From the IMG/VR virus record IMGVR_UViG_3300034170_000105, positions 1-41,659 of that record: a stretch of 41,659 nucleotides of DNA. One strand, 5' to 3'. Made by a program: the position numbers and the translations under genes. Origin of the DNA: a virus. The notes below the pieces were generated by a model, which saw nothing but the letters and a program-made list of their open reading frames with translations, did not search any database and was not told the origin of the DNA. Of this stretch, positions 1 to 5,883 are shown piece by piece (positions within the stretch are counted from its first letter, which is position 1; each line of letters begins with the position of its first letter).

Positions 1-3
1 GCG

Positions 4-186
4 ATGGCGGATTCTCAGCTCGACTCGCAATCGCTCCAACGGATCGTGGCGCTCGACGCGACAGCGCAAGCAGCGATGGCGGAGGTGATGCGCGACGAGG
101 GCCGGAGAGCCTCGCCCGCCGCGATAGCAGCGGCGCAGGCTGCGCTGTCGGATCTCCTGGACTATCTCGCGGGCCTCCCGAAATGA
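4..186 (+). CDS. small hypothetical protein upstream of endolysins
   Basis: A 60-residue, Ala-rich, probably helical protein of unknown function. It has no signal peptide or membrane segment. Its stop overlaps the start of the next gene in an ATGA arrangement, so it is probably translationally coupled to the first lysozyme gene and belongs to the lysis operon. The ATG lies 4 nt from the window edge, so a longer form starting upstream cannot be excluded. Confidence 0.55.
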   Translation: MADSQLDSQSLQRIVALDATAQAAMAEVMRDEGRRASPAAIAAAQAALSDLLDYLAGLPK

Positions 187-803
187 CCGGCCTGGACGGC
201 GCTGTCGCCTTCACAGTGCGACAGGAAGGGTCGGAACTCGACTTGACGCCCAGCGACCCAGGCAACTGGACCGGCGGCGCTGTCGGGCGCGGCTCGCTGC
301 GGGGCTCGCGCTTTGGCATCAGCTCGGCGAGTCATCCGGGCGTCAATGTCCGCACGCTGACGCTCGCTGGCGCGCGGGCAATCTACCGCTCGCATTACTG
401 GCAGCCGATCGCGGGCGACGCGCTGCCGCCTGGGCTCGAGGTTTTGCTTTTTGACAGCTCTGTCCATCACGGATGGCCGCGGGCTGTCCGCTGGCTGCAA
501 GCCGCCATAGGTGCAAGCGAGCGTGGCGGGCAGGTCGGCCCGGTGACGCTGGCCGCGCTCAATTCCGCAATCGAGCGCGAGGGCGCCGCGGTCATCGCTG
601 CAAAAGTCCTGTCCGCGCGGGAGGCTTTCTTGAGGGCCTCGCCCGCGTGGCGGCGCTTCGGCCGCGGTTGGGCGCGGAGGCTCTGCGCGCTGCGGCAGCA
701 GCTCGGGCGCATGCCGGAGGAACAGGCGCAGCGGCTCTCCGCGCTCGCGCCTGGGCGGGCCGCCTGGACGCCAGAGCGTTGGGCTGACAATGGCAGCCAT
801 TGA
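183..803 (+). CDS. GH108-type endolysin, divergent paralogue
   Basis: Probable peptidoglycan-degrading lysozyme (N-acetylmuramidase, GH108 plus C-terminal peptidoglycan-binding region), 206 aa. The family signature (Glu near the N terminus, then DPG, then FGIS) is visible: Glu15 lies in QEGSELDLTPSDPG and RFGIS follows near residue 46. The usual EGG is EGS here. The C-terminal half carries WLQAAIG and a variant of the family's DG-IGP turn (GGQVGPVT). No signal peptide is visible, so export would depend on the holin. It overlaps its upstream neighbour by 4 nt and the second GH108 gene by 14 nt. It is clearly related to that neighbour, which keeps the more canonical motif. It may have altered activity or regulate the other copy. 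Confidence 0.85.
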   Translation: MTGLDGAVAFTVRQEGSELDLTPSDPGNWTGGAVGRGSLRGSRFGISSASHPGVNVRTLTLAGARAIYRSHYWQPIAGDALPPGLEVLLFDSSVHHGWPRAVRWLQAAIGASERGGQVGPVTLAALNSAIEREGAAVIAAKVLSAREAFLRASPAWRRFGRGWARRLCALRQQLGRMPEEQAQRLSALAPGRAAWTPERWADNGSH

Positions 804-1395
804 CGACGTGTTTTCGATTGTCGTCGGCCACGAGGGAGGGTTTTCCGTCACCCCGGCTGATGCAGGCGATTGGGAGGGCGGAGTCTGCGGCGGCGGCGGC
901 GTGCCGGGCGGCGGCGGTAAGTGCCTGGGAACAGCCTGGGGTGTTTCGACCGCGGCTTATCCGACCGATTGCCGCAAGCTGCCCGCGGTTCTACAGCGGT
1001 CAATGCCTCCGCTGGTCCGCGATTTGACGCTGACCCAGGCCAAAGAATTGTTTCGGTATAATTATTGGCTGCCGATGCAGGCAAACACAATGCCCGCGCC
1101 GCTCAGCTTGATTGTTACTGATGCAGCCTTCAACAACGGGACAGGCCGGGCGACGCAGTGGTTGCAGCAGGCAGTCGGCGCCGCGGTGGATGGCGCGATC
1201 GGCCCTCTCACCATGGGCGCGCTCTCCCGCGCGCTTACCGCAAGCGGGCCTGAGCATATCGCCATCGAAATCATGGCAAGGCGAACCACCTTCATGGCGG
1301 CGCTTCCGAAATGGCCGGTGTTCGGCCTGGGATGGTCGCGGCGTTTGTCCGCGCTGCCATATGAGGCAATGCGCCTCGCTGCGGCCGGAACATGA
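790..1395 (+). CDS. GH108 family endolysin (N-acetylmuramidase)
   Basis: Canonical GH108 phage lysozyme, 201 aa, expected to cleave the glycan backbone of the cell wall at the end of infection. The N terminus has GHEGGFSVTPADAGDWEGG with catalytic Glu15. A Gly/Cys-rich insertion (about residues 33-46) follows, then AWGVS. The C-terminal part has DGAIGPLT and RRxxF helices typical of the peptidoglycan-binding half. It follows a diverged paralogue and overlaps the holin start by 4 nt (ATGA), which fits a compact lysis cassette. The Gly-rich loop with two cysteines is unusual. Confidence 0.92.
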   Translation: MAAIDDVFSIVVGHEGGFSVTPADAGDWEGGVCGGGGVPGGGGKCLGTAWGVSTAAYPTDCRKLPAVLQRSMPPLVRDLTLTQAKELFRYNYWLPMQANTMPAPLSLIVTDAAFNNGTGRATQWLQQAVGAAVDGAIGPLTMGALSRALTASGPEHIAIEIMARRTTFMAALPKWPVFGLGWSRRLSALPYEAMRLAAAGT

Positions 1396-2033
1396 GCGAG
1401 TTTCTCGGCAAGGTCGCGGCCGGCGCGGCGCTCGGCTCCGCGCTCGGGCCTGTCGGCGCCGGGGCCGGAGCTGCGGCGGCAATCGTCGTCGAGCTGGCCG
1501 ATGCGACCGGGCTCAGCAGGTGGCTGTTCGGGCCGGGCGCGGCCGAGACAAGGGCCGCGGTCGCCCAGGCGGTCGAAGCCGCGACAGGCACGGCGGAGCC
1601 GGCCGCCCAGGCGGCGGCGCTGGCGGGCGATCCGGCAGCAGCGGCCCGGCTGCGCGAGGCCCTCGCGCGCATTGCCGCGCAGCGTGAGACCGAGCGCGAC
1701 GCGGCCCAGCTCGACGCGCTGCGGGCGGCGCTCGCCGACACTCAGAGCGCGCGGGCGCAGACGCTCGACCTCGCGCGCGCCGGAAGCGCCCTCGCCTGGG
1801 GTGCGCCGATCGTCAGCGTCATTACCTTGCTGAGCTATGGCATCATCAGCACGCTTGCGGTTTGGCTGACATCGCGCGGGGATCTCCCGCCGAATGCTGT
1901 CGCGGTGCTGTCGCTGGTGCTGGGAGCTGCAAGCAGCATGGCGGCGGCGGTTGTCAGTTATTGGGTCGGCTCGTCCGCAGGCTCCGCAAAAAAGTCAGAG
2001 CAGCTCGAAAGAATGACGACGCCGCCGAAATAA
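1392..2033 (+). CDS. holin, GTA-type three-transmembrane
   Basis: Membrane protein of 213 aa resembling the 3TM holins of gene transfer agents and alphaproteobacterial phages. It has an N-terminal hydrophobic Gly/Ala segment (about 6-35), a long Ala/Arg/Glu helical region (about 55-125), and two clear membrane helices (about 133-160 and 165-192). The tail YWVGSSAGSAKKSEQ is typical of small phage membrane proteins of this kind. It lies directly after the lysozymes with an ATGA overlap. It should permeabilise the inner membrane for the signal-less endolysins. Its stop is followed within about 10 nt by the first hairpin of the repeat array. Confidence 0.8.
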   Translation: MSEFLGKVAAGAALGSALGPVGAGAGAAAAIVVELADATGLSRWLFGPGAAETRAAVAQAVEAATGTAEPAAQAAALAGDPAAAARLREALARIAAQRETERDAAQLDALRAALADTQSARAQTLDLARAGSALAWGAPIVSVITLLSYGIISTLAVWLTSRGDLPPNAVAVLSLVLGAASSMAAAVVSYWVGSSAGSAKKSEQLERMTTPPK

Positions 2034-2043
2034 CCCAGACGTG

Positions 2044-2069
2044 GAAAGGGCACCTTGCGATGCCCTTTC
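2044..2069. repeat. array hairpin 1
   Basis: Stem gaaagggca (2044-2052) pairs with tgccctttc (2061-2069), 9 bp, loop of 8 nt. It starts about 10 nt after the holin stop codon. No T-run follows on either strand, so it is not an ordinary terminator. Confidence 0.85.
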
Positions 2070-2173
2070 ACCCCTGCCCTGCCGCGCCTGACCGGGCCGC
2101 ACCCCGCCGCGCAATGCCAGTCCCGGCCGTGCCGTGCGCTACCGTGCCGCGCCTTATTGCAACAATGCACATG

Positions 2174-2202
2174 GAAAGGGCGCCCGTCGAGAGCGCCCTT
2201 TC
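2174..2202. repeat. array hairpin 2
   Basis: Stem gaaagggcgc (2174-2183) pairs with gcgccctttc (2193-2202), 10 bp, loop of 9 nt. It is preceded by TGCACATG. Same stem family as hairpins 1 and 4. Confidence 0.85.
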
Positions 2203-2298
2203 ACCCTTGCCCTGCCATACCAGACGCATGCCGCACCCTACCGAGCCAAGCCCCGCCGATCCGAGCCGTGCACCGCCAGAATCGAAACCGTACATGCG

Positions 2299-2326
2299 GA
2301 GGGCGCACCTGTGAAGATGCGCCCTC
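2299..2326. repeat. array hairpin 3
   Basis: Stem gagggcgca (2299-2307) pairs with tgcgccctc (2318-2326), 9 bp, loop of 10 nt. It is preceded by GTACATGCG. Second stem family, shared with hairpins 5 and 6. Confidence 0.85.
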
Positions 2327-2426
2327 TCCCAAGCCCAGCCCTGCCGAGCCTGTCCATTCCTAGCCCGGCCGGTCCTCGCCTGACCATTCCATGTCCGGTC
2401 ATACCGAGAGCCCGACAATGGACATG

Positions 2427-2454
2427 GAAAGGGCGCCCGTAAAGACGCCCTTTC
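2427..2454. repeat. array hairpin 4
   Basis: Stem gaaagggcg (2427-2435) pairs with cgccctttc (2446-2454), 9 bp, loop of 10 nt. It is preceded by GGACATG. Confidence 0.85.
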
Positions 2455-2564
2455 ACCCTTGCCATGCCTAACCCGTCCGCGCCATACCGGGCCACACGAG
2501 GCCGAGCCTTTCCCCGCCAAACACTGCGTTGCGCTGCCGGACCCAGAATCAGACTGTACATGCG

Positions 2565-2592
2565 GAGGGCGGAGCCCGAAAGCTCCGCCCTC
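2565..2592. repeat. array hairpin 5
   Basis: Stem gagggcggagc (2565-2575) pairs with gctccgccctc (2582-2592), 11 bp, loop of 6 nt. The stem top differs from its relatives on both arms, a compensatory change. It is preceded by GTACATGCG. Confidence 0.85.
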
Positions 2593-2688
2593 TCCCATGC
2601 CGAGCCCCACCGCACCCCGCCATGCACTACCGTACACTGCGATGCCTACTCCAAACCGAGCCGCGCCGAGATGCACACTGTACAGGCG

Positions 2689-2716
2689 GAGGGCGCACCC
2701 CGAAAGATGCGCCCTC
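2689..2716. repeat. array hairpin 6
   Basis: Stem gagggcgca (2689-2697) pairs with tgcgccctc (2708-2716), 9 bp, loop of 10 nt. It is the copy nearest the RAMP-like gene. It is preceded by GTACAGGCG. Confidence 0.85.
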
Positions 2717-2806
2717 ACCCATGCCCTGCCGATCCTCGCCGAGCCACTCCGAGCCGCACCCTGCCGAGCCGTACTCTGCCCGGCCCTACCGTGCCGTCTG
2801 ATAAGC

Positions 2807-3457
2807 CTAGTTCCTCGGCCGCCCTTTGGCTACCTTCGCCACATCCGGAGCTTTTTCCGGAGCTTTCGGCGCCGCCTCGTTTATCTTTTCGACGGTGAAG
2901 CGGCCGAACCTGGGCCGCCAATCTCCGATTCCGATTTGCTCGCCTGCCGTGACCAAAAACGATTCAATGTCAGCCTCATTCAACAGGCTCGGCAGGAACC
3001 GCACGGTGATGTCCGCACTCCAATCGTCGAACCTGGGCCGCGTCCGCATGACGCGCGATGTTGTGACCCTCGCCGAAATCCGCAGGCGGAAGCTCTCATC
3101 TTTCCAGAGGGCATCCGGGCTCCGCGGCCCTTTGTAGAGCAGCGGCGAGTTGCTCTCGACCAGCAGGCCAGCCTTTGCGGCCGGGCCGCGCTTTTCCTTC
3201 ATGGCGCCTTTGATTAGGACAGCCTCTATCATCTCGGCAGGCAGGCAGGGCTCGCCATTCATCAGGTAGAGCCCGCCCATGAATTCGCGCCTTTCGATTT
3301 CCCTATGGTCTGCCTCAACTTTTTTTCGTTTTGATGTAAGGGCGGCAATGCTCTGTGAAAACTGGTTGAGCGGGTCTGCAAGTTGTCCGTTGTGCATAAG
3401 CAACGGTGCGGCGCCCGTGATCCGAAAGCTCAGGGGCTTGTATGCGGACATTCTCAA
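2807..3457 (-). CDS. conserved phage protein, possible RAMP/Cas7-like nucleic-acid binder
   Basis: 216 aa. I recognise the pattern from other phages but know no assigned function. The N terminus reads as a beta strand plus loop (LSFRITGAAPLLMHNGQ, about 9-25). A basic helical stretch follows (TSKRKKVEADHREIERREF, about 41-59), then GGLYL and a GPRSPDALWKDESFRLR segment. The end has GIGDWRPRFGRF (about 177-188), like the Gly-rich loop of RAMP/RRM-fold proteins such as Cas7. The tail is Lys/Pro/Ala-rich. That resemblance is by eye and tentative. The start is at 3457 or 3451; the domain begins straight after. The first 143 nt overlap the end of the HNH gene. The stop touches the pentamer array, so the array is probably its 3' tail. 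An alternative is a single-strand annealing or ssDNA-binding protein, a role not otherwise obvious in this window. Confidence 0.45.
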   Translation of the reverse strand: MRMSAYKPLSFRITGAAPLLMHNGQLADPLNQFSQSIAALTSKRKKVEADHREIERREFMGGLYLMNGEPCLPAEMIEAVLIKGAMKEKRGPAAKAGLLVESNSPLLYKGPRSPDALWKDESFRLRISARVTTSRVMRTRPRFDDWSADITVRFLPSLLNEADIESFLVTAGEQIGIGDWRPRFGRFTVEKINEAAPKAPEKAPDVAKVAKGRPRN

Positions 3458-3758
3458 CCTCGACTGCTGGGGTTATCCTCGCGACATCGGCGACCACAAT
3501 TTTCACGAGGGCGTACCGCTCCGCCCGCTGGCGGTTCGTAATCAAGTCATGACAGGGTGTGCAAAGGGTGGTCAGAGCGTCGAGACAATCGAGACTCCAC
3601 CTATTGGCGGGCGGATACCGACGATGATGAACCTCAAGGCTATCGTCCGAATCGCAAAGGCGACAGCGGCGCCCGTCGCGCTTCAAGGCTTTCTCCCTGA
3701 GCCGCGCCCACGCTGCCGACGCAATATACTGGTCGTAATTCAACCTTCCCGATCCCAC
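3315..3758 (-). CDS. HNH endonuclease
   Basis: 147 aa HNH-type nuclease. Visible motifs are a helical start (YIASAAWARLREKALKRDG), a zinc pair CRLC (about 33-36), the His-His of EVHHRRYP (about 45-46), the Asn/Asp-containing middle, and the second zinc pair CTPCH (about 68-72). This is the compact phage HNH fold that nicks or cuts DNA. Such genes often sit next to terminases, but this one precedes the RAMP-like gene on the minus strand and runs 143 nt into it. The C-terminal 47 residues, within the overlap, look less conserved. The GTG start at 3758 is preceded by AGGGG. Only 26 nt separate it from the divergent XRE gene. Confidence 0.82.
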   Translation of the reverse strand: MGSGRLNYDQYIASAAWARLREKALKRDGRRCRLCDSDDSLEVHHRRYPPANRWSLDCLDALTTLCTPCHDLITNRQRAERYALVKIVVADVARITPAVEVENVRIQAPELSDHGRRTVAYAQRTTCRPAQPVFTEHCRPYIKTKKS

Positions 3759-3784
3759 CCCTTAGAGAGCAACGGTCGCCGATA

Positions 3785-4060
3785 ATGGGCAACAATGCAA
3801 GGGTGCCTTGCTCTATTTCCGCCGCGCAGTGCCGGGCGGCGCGAGCCATGTTGAACTGGACAAGGGAGCAGCTTGCAGAGCGCAGCGGCGTTTCGCTGAG
3901 AGCCTTGAATGATTTTGAAACCGGCGCCCGCGTGCCGCGCGCTTCAACAGTTGCGCCGCTGCTCTCGACTTTTGGAAAGGCCGGAATCGGGTTCATCTTT
4001 ATTCATGATGCGGAGGGCGGTGTCATTATGATAGTTGAGACAAAATTCACCGCCAAATAA
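3785..4060 (+). CDS. XRE/Cro-family HTH regulator
   Basis: 91 aa DNA-binding protein with one HTH: AAQCRAARAMLNWTREQLAERSGVSLRALNDFE (helices about 13-46), then GARVPRASTVAPLL and GIGFIFI. It resembles single-domain repressors common in alphaproteobacterial phages and is related to the second XRE gene at 9628. It is divergent from the HNH/RAMP-like pair, with 26 nt between starts, so it could control that operon and itself. That role is inferred from position. Confidence 0.8.
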   Translation: MGNNARVPCSISAAQCRAARAMLNWTREQLAERSGVSLRALNDFETGARVPRASTVAPLLSTFGKAGIGFIFIHDAEGGVIMIVETKFTAK

Positions 4061-4085
4061 AGGCCGCGCCTTTACAGGAGTCGAA

Positions 4086-4250
4086 GTGCTCACCATCGTT
4101 CTTATCATTGCCGTGGTTCTGCTGCTCGGCGGCGGAGGCTATGCCGCGCGGGACAGGCTCGCGACCGTGCCGCTCGGCCCGGTGCTGATGGTCGTTCTCG
4201 TCGTGATGGTCTTCATTCTTTTGCTCCGGCCGAGCCTGTTCTACCTCTAG
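4086..4250 (+). CDS. small two-helix membrane protein
   Basis: 54 aa with two hydrophobic stretches: VLTIVLIIAVVLLLGGGG at the start and LGPVLMVVLVVMVFILLL near the end, joined by a short polar loop (AARDRLATV). I chose GTG at 4086 because AGGAG ends 5 nt before it. An ATG at 4035 in the same frame would add 17 polar residues and overlap the XRE gene. It resembles the short DUF3309-type membrane proteins. It could be an antiholin or a moron; nothing decides this. Confidence 0.6.
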   Translation: MLTIVLIIAVVLLLGGGGYAARDRLATVPLGPVLMVVLVVMVFILLLRPSLFYL

Positions 4251-4259
4251 GCCCGGCCG

Positions 4260-4472
4260 ATGCGCACGCCGGCTCAGATCGCAGCGCGCAAGGCGCTTTG
4301 GTATCAGGTCAACAAAACGACCATCACTCCGCAGCAGCAATCCTACCAGCAGTCACATCCGAAGCAGACCGCCGCGACGAAGCGCCGCTATTACCTCGCG
4401 CACAGGGCCGAGTGCATTGCGCGGTCGCAAGCCTGCGCCGCACGCGCAAAGACCGAAAAAAGCGACAGCTGA
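4260..4472 (+). CDS. small basic hypothetical protein
   Basis: 70 aa, rich in Lys, Arg, Gln and Ala, with a RRYYLAHRAECIARSQA segment of a type often seen before HNH domains in phage proteins. No HNH motif is present, so it may be a solitary DNA-contact helix or a remnant. Codon use fits its neighbours. It ends at the AT-rich palindrome at 4473. Confidence 0.5.
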   Translation: MRTPAQIAARKALWYQVNKTTITPQQQSYQQSHPKQTAATKRRYYLAHRAECIARSQACAARAKTEKSDS

Positions 4473-4490
4473 CTGTTTTGCACAAAACAG
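4473..4490. promoter_or_regulatory. CTGTTTTG-ca-CAAAACAG inverted repeat
   Basis: Eight-base perfect inverted repeat with a 2-nt centre, AT-rich in a GC-rich genome. The outer CTGT/ACAG halves recall LexA-like operators, but the spacing is longer than the E. coli box. Candidate operator or stem of a weak terminator. It lies at the 3' end of the small basic gene, in a convergent gap. Confidence 0.35.
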
Positions 4491-4561
4491 AAACAGGACA
4501 TGCCTGAAACCCCCGCCCTTTCGCCGACCTTTCGAGGGGGGTGGCGGAACGGAGGCGGAAC

Positions 4562-4593
4562 GCGGCCGGGCGCCTGCTCAAGCGCCCGGCCGC
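4562..4593. terminator. strong hairpin between convergent genes
   Basis: Perfect 12-bp stem (4562-4573 with 4582-4593) and 8-nt loop in the gap between the plus gene ending at 4472 and the minus gene ending at 4600. No T-run follows on either side. Position favours a bidirectional terminator. Confidence 0.55.
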
Positions 4594-4599
4594 CCAGGC

Positions 4600-5070
4600 T
4601 CAGGCGCCGTCGAGCAACGCCCAGGCGACGCACCGCTCAAGGTCGCCGGCCTGCATCAGAACATCAGGCGTCGCTATCAGCTCGACGACGTTTTCGTGGT
4701 CAAGCCACGCGGCGAGCCATGGCACCCCCCGCGGCCGACGAAGGACAACCCCGCCCTCCAACGGCTGTCCGCTCGCGTCCTCCCAGAGCTGGTCGGACAG
4801 CTCAGGGAGGCGGCAGAGCCAACATCGGACCACCCGGCGCCCGCTATGCAGAGCGTCGAACACCCAGCCCCCAGGCCCGGCGGCGTCGCGGCCGGGGGCG
4901 TCGGGCAGGATTGTCTCGACCGTCACCGACCACCCCGCCCAGAGGTCGCCCCCGGCCGCGATGCAGCGCGCGACCTTCGACGGGATGCCCGGCCCGACCT
5001 CGCTGCGGCGGGACATCCGCGTCGCACCGGTGGTCAGGGTGATATGCTCGAAAGCCTGGGCGCGACTCAT
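4600..5070 (-). CDS. hypothetical protein
   Basis: 156 aa, Trp- and Gly-rich, mixed alpha/beta by appearance, unknown function. Features include ARCIAAGGDLWAGWSVTVETILP, a Cys-containing VRCWLCRLPEL and repeated short acidic stretches. No signal or membrane segment. It is last in the minus-strand run that starts near 6893 and overlaps its upstream neighbour by 4 nt, so it is probably translated from the same mRNA. Confidence 0.6.
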   Translation of the reverse strand: MSRAQAFEHITLTTGATRMSRRSEVGPGIPSKVARCIAAGGDLWAGWSVTVETILPDAPGRDAAGPGGWVFDALHSGRRVVRCWLCRLPELSDQLWEDASGQPLEGGVVLRRPRGVPWLAAWLDHENVVELIATPDVLMQAGDLERCVAWALLDGA

Positions 5071-5504
5071 GCCAGCGGCCCCGGCTTCCTATCCGCTTGC
5101 GATCCGCTTGCAGGCGGATAGGAAGCCGGGCGGATCGCAAGCGGACGCCCTTCCGCATCCGGGGGCAGCAGCGCAAGCAAGGCCCGATTGAGCGGCCCGG
5201 CGACCTTGTCCGCAACCGGCTTGCCGCGGGCCTGGGCGAGCTGGGCGGCGGCTGCGATAGCCCGCTCGACCATTGCCAGCGCATCCGCTTGCGGGCGGGC
5301 CGCGCCATTCGTCGGCCCGCTTGCAGGCGGATCGGAAGCGGGCAGGCTCAGGTATTGCTCGATTGCGGCCGACACCAGCTCACCCACGAACATGCGCCTT
5401 TCCTCGGCCGCCTTGACTGCCGCGTCGCGGATGCGCGTCGGCATATCGTTGATACTCCACTTTTTTTTGCCCTCGCCCGCCTCTGATTCCGAAATGTCAG
5501 ACAT
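5067..5504 (-). CDS. possible ribbon-helix-helix protein with repeat-rich tail
   Basis: 145 aa. I placed the start at 5504, where CTGGAGG precedes the ATG by about 7 nt; the longer open frame upstream is low-quality sequence. Residues about 12-50 (KWSINDMPTRIRDAAVKAAEERR then FVGELVSAAIEQYL) look like the ribbon-helix-helix domain of phage and plasmid proteins. The C-terminal half is Pro/Ala-rich (PPASG, QADRKPG) because the DNA carries copies of the TTGCAGGCGGA repeat that also fills the gap upstream. Role unknown; DNA binding is inferred from the domain. Confidence 0.55.
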   Translation of the reverse strand: MSDISESEAGEGKKKWSINDMPTRIRDAAVKAAEERRMFVGELVSAAIEQYLSLPASDPPASGPTNGAARPQADALAMVERAIAAAAQLAQARGKPVADKVAGPLNRALLALLPPDAEGRPLAIRPASYPPASGSQADRKPGPLA

Positions 5505-5617
5505 CGCCCGCCTCCAGTCCGTTTGCAGGCGGATTCTGGCAGACTCCGTGCGGATCGTAAACAGATTGCAGGCGGAAAGCTGGCGGAAAGCAGCCGGAAG
5601 GCAGGCGGAAAGCGGCC
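5108..5617. repeat. dispersed TTGCAGGCGGA repeats
   Basis: Exact copies of TTGCAGGCGGA occur at 5108-5118, 5321-5331, 5523-5533 and 5566-5576, with degenerate relatives (GGCGGAAAGC) at 5581-5617. Two exact copies lie inside the coding sequence of the gene ending at 5067 and two in the 154-nt gap upstream of it. The mixture of coding and non-coding copies suggests recent spread of a short repeat. Confidence 0.65.
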
Positions 5618-5658
5618 CGATCGACCCGGCCGAGCGGGTGCCGGGCGCCTGGCTAAAT

Positions 5659-5883
5659 TCACCCGCGGCTGGTGTCGCGCTCGTCGCGCATGGCGCGCTG
5701 CACTTCCGGGTCAGCGGTATTGTTCCAGTCGCGCGAGTTGTCCACCTCCCTGATGGCGACGCGGGCCGCGCCCTGCCGGAGCCACGCCGCCCGGATCGCT
5801 TCCGCCTCCGCTCGGGTGTGGGCCGGCTGCGCCTTCGCCCCCAGGCTGCCGGGGCCTGACAGGCAATGCACAACGAACCTCAC
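5659..5883 (-). CDS. small hypothetical protein
   Basis: 74 aa starting at GTG 5883, which overlaps the stop of the upstream gene (GTGA), with GAGGAAA as ribosome-binding site. It reads VRFVVHCLSGPGSLG, then a helix with AEAEAIRAAWLRQG and VAIREVDNS. The arrangement resembles small phage proteins of unknown function. No membrane segment. Role unknown. Confidence 0.6.
   Translation of the reverse strand: MRFVVHCLSGPGSLGAKAQPAHTRAEAEAIRAAWLRQGAARVAIREVDNSRDWNNTADPEVQRAMRDERDTSRG

Larger units (their letters stand above)
2034..2806. repeat. hairpin array with 5-nt-periodic linkers
   Basis: Six hairpins (stems 9-11 bp, loops 6-10 nt) recur every 124-138 nt. The linkers (90-110 nt) are not free sequence. 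In one fixed phase nearly every pentamer reads NNCCN on the + strand (NGGNN on the - strand). By hand count about 69 of 77 in-phase pentamers carry CC at the expected place, for example 14 of 15 at 2722-2796 and 12 of 12 at 2332-2391. One linker (2203-2298) slips by 1 nt midway. Stems vary with compensation (gaaagggc or gagggcg families), which points to selected structure. On the + strand each hairpin is preceded by a variant of NACATG and followed by ACCC or CCCA then TGCC. The array fills the gap between the holin stop and the facing RAMP-like gene, whose stop is 10 nt from the last pentamer. It could be transcribed from either side; the minus strand seems likelier. ORFs through it look spurious. 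Confidence 0.85.

Noticed and set aside
162-851. 229-residue minus-strand frame and other long frames opposite the lysozymes
   Set aside because: These are antisense shadows of clear GH108 genes, Arg/Pro-rich with no motif.
2068-2718. 216-residue minus-strand open frame across the hairpin array (and several plus frames)
   Set aside because: Composition follows the pentamer pattern, the hairpin stems dictate repeated peptides, no ribosome-binding site or domain is visible, and all frames are open because stop codons are rare in this GC-rich repeat.
2034-2806. CRISPR array
   Set aside because: The recurring unit is a hairpin with variable sequence, unit lengths vary, linkers are 90-110 nt and internally periodic, and there are no conserved direct repeats with unique spacers.
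2034-2806. Run of ordinary rho-independent terminators
   Set aside because: No T-run follows any of the six hairpins on either strand, and terminators would not explain the 5-nt phase in the linkers.
5505-5873. N-terminal extension of the gene at 5067-5504
   Set aside because: The upstream part is low-complexity repeat sequence that overlaps another coupled gene; a good ribosome-binding site supports the start at 5504.
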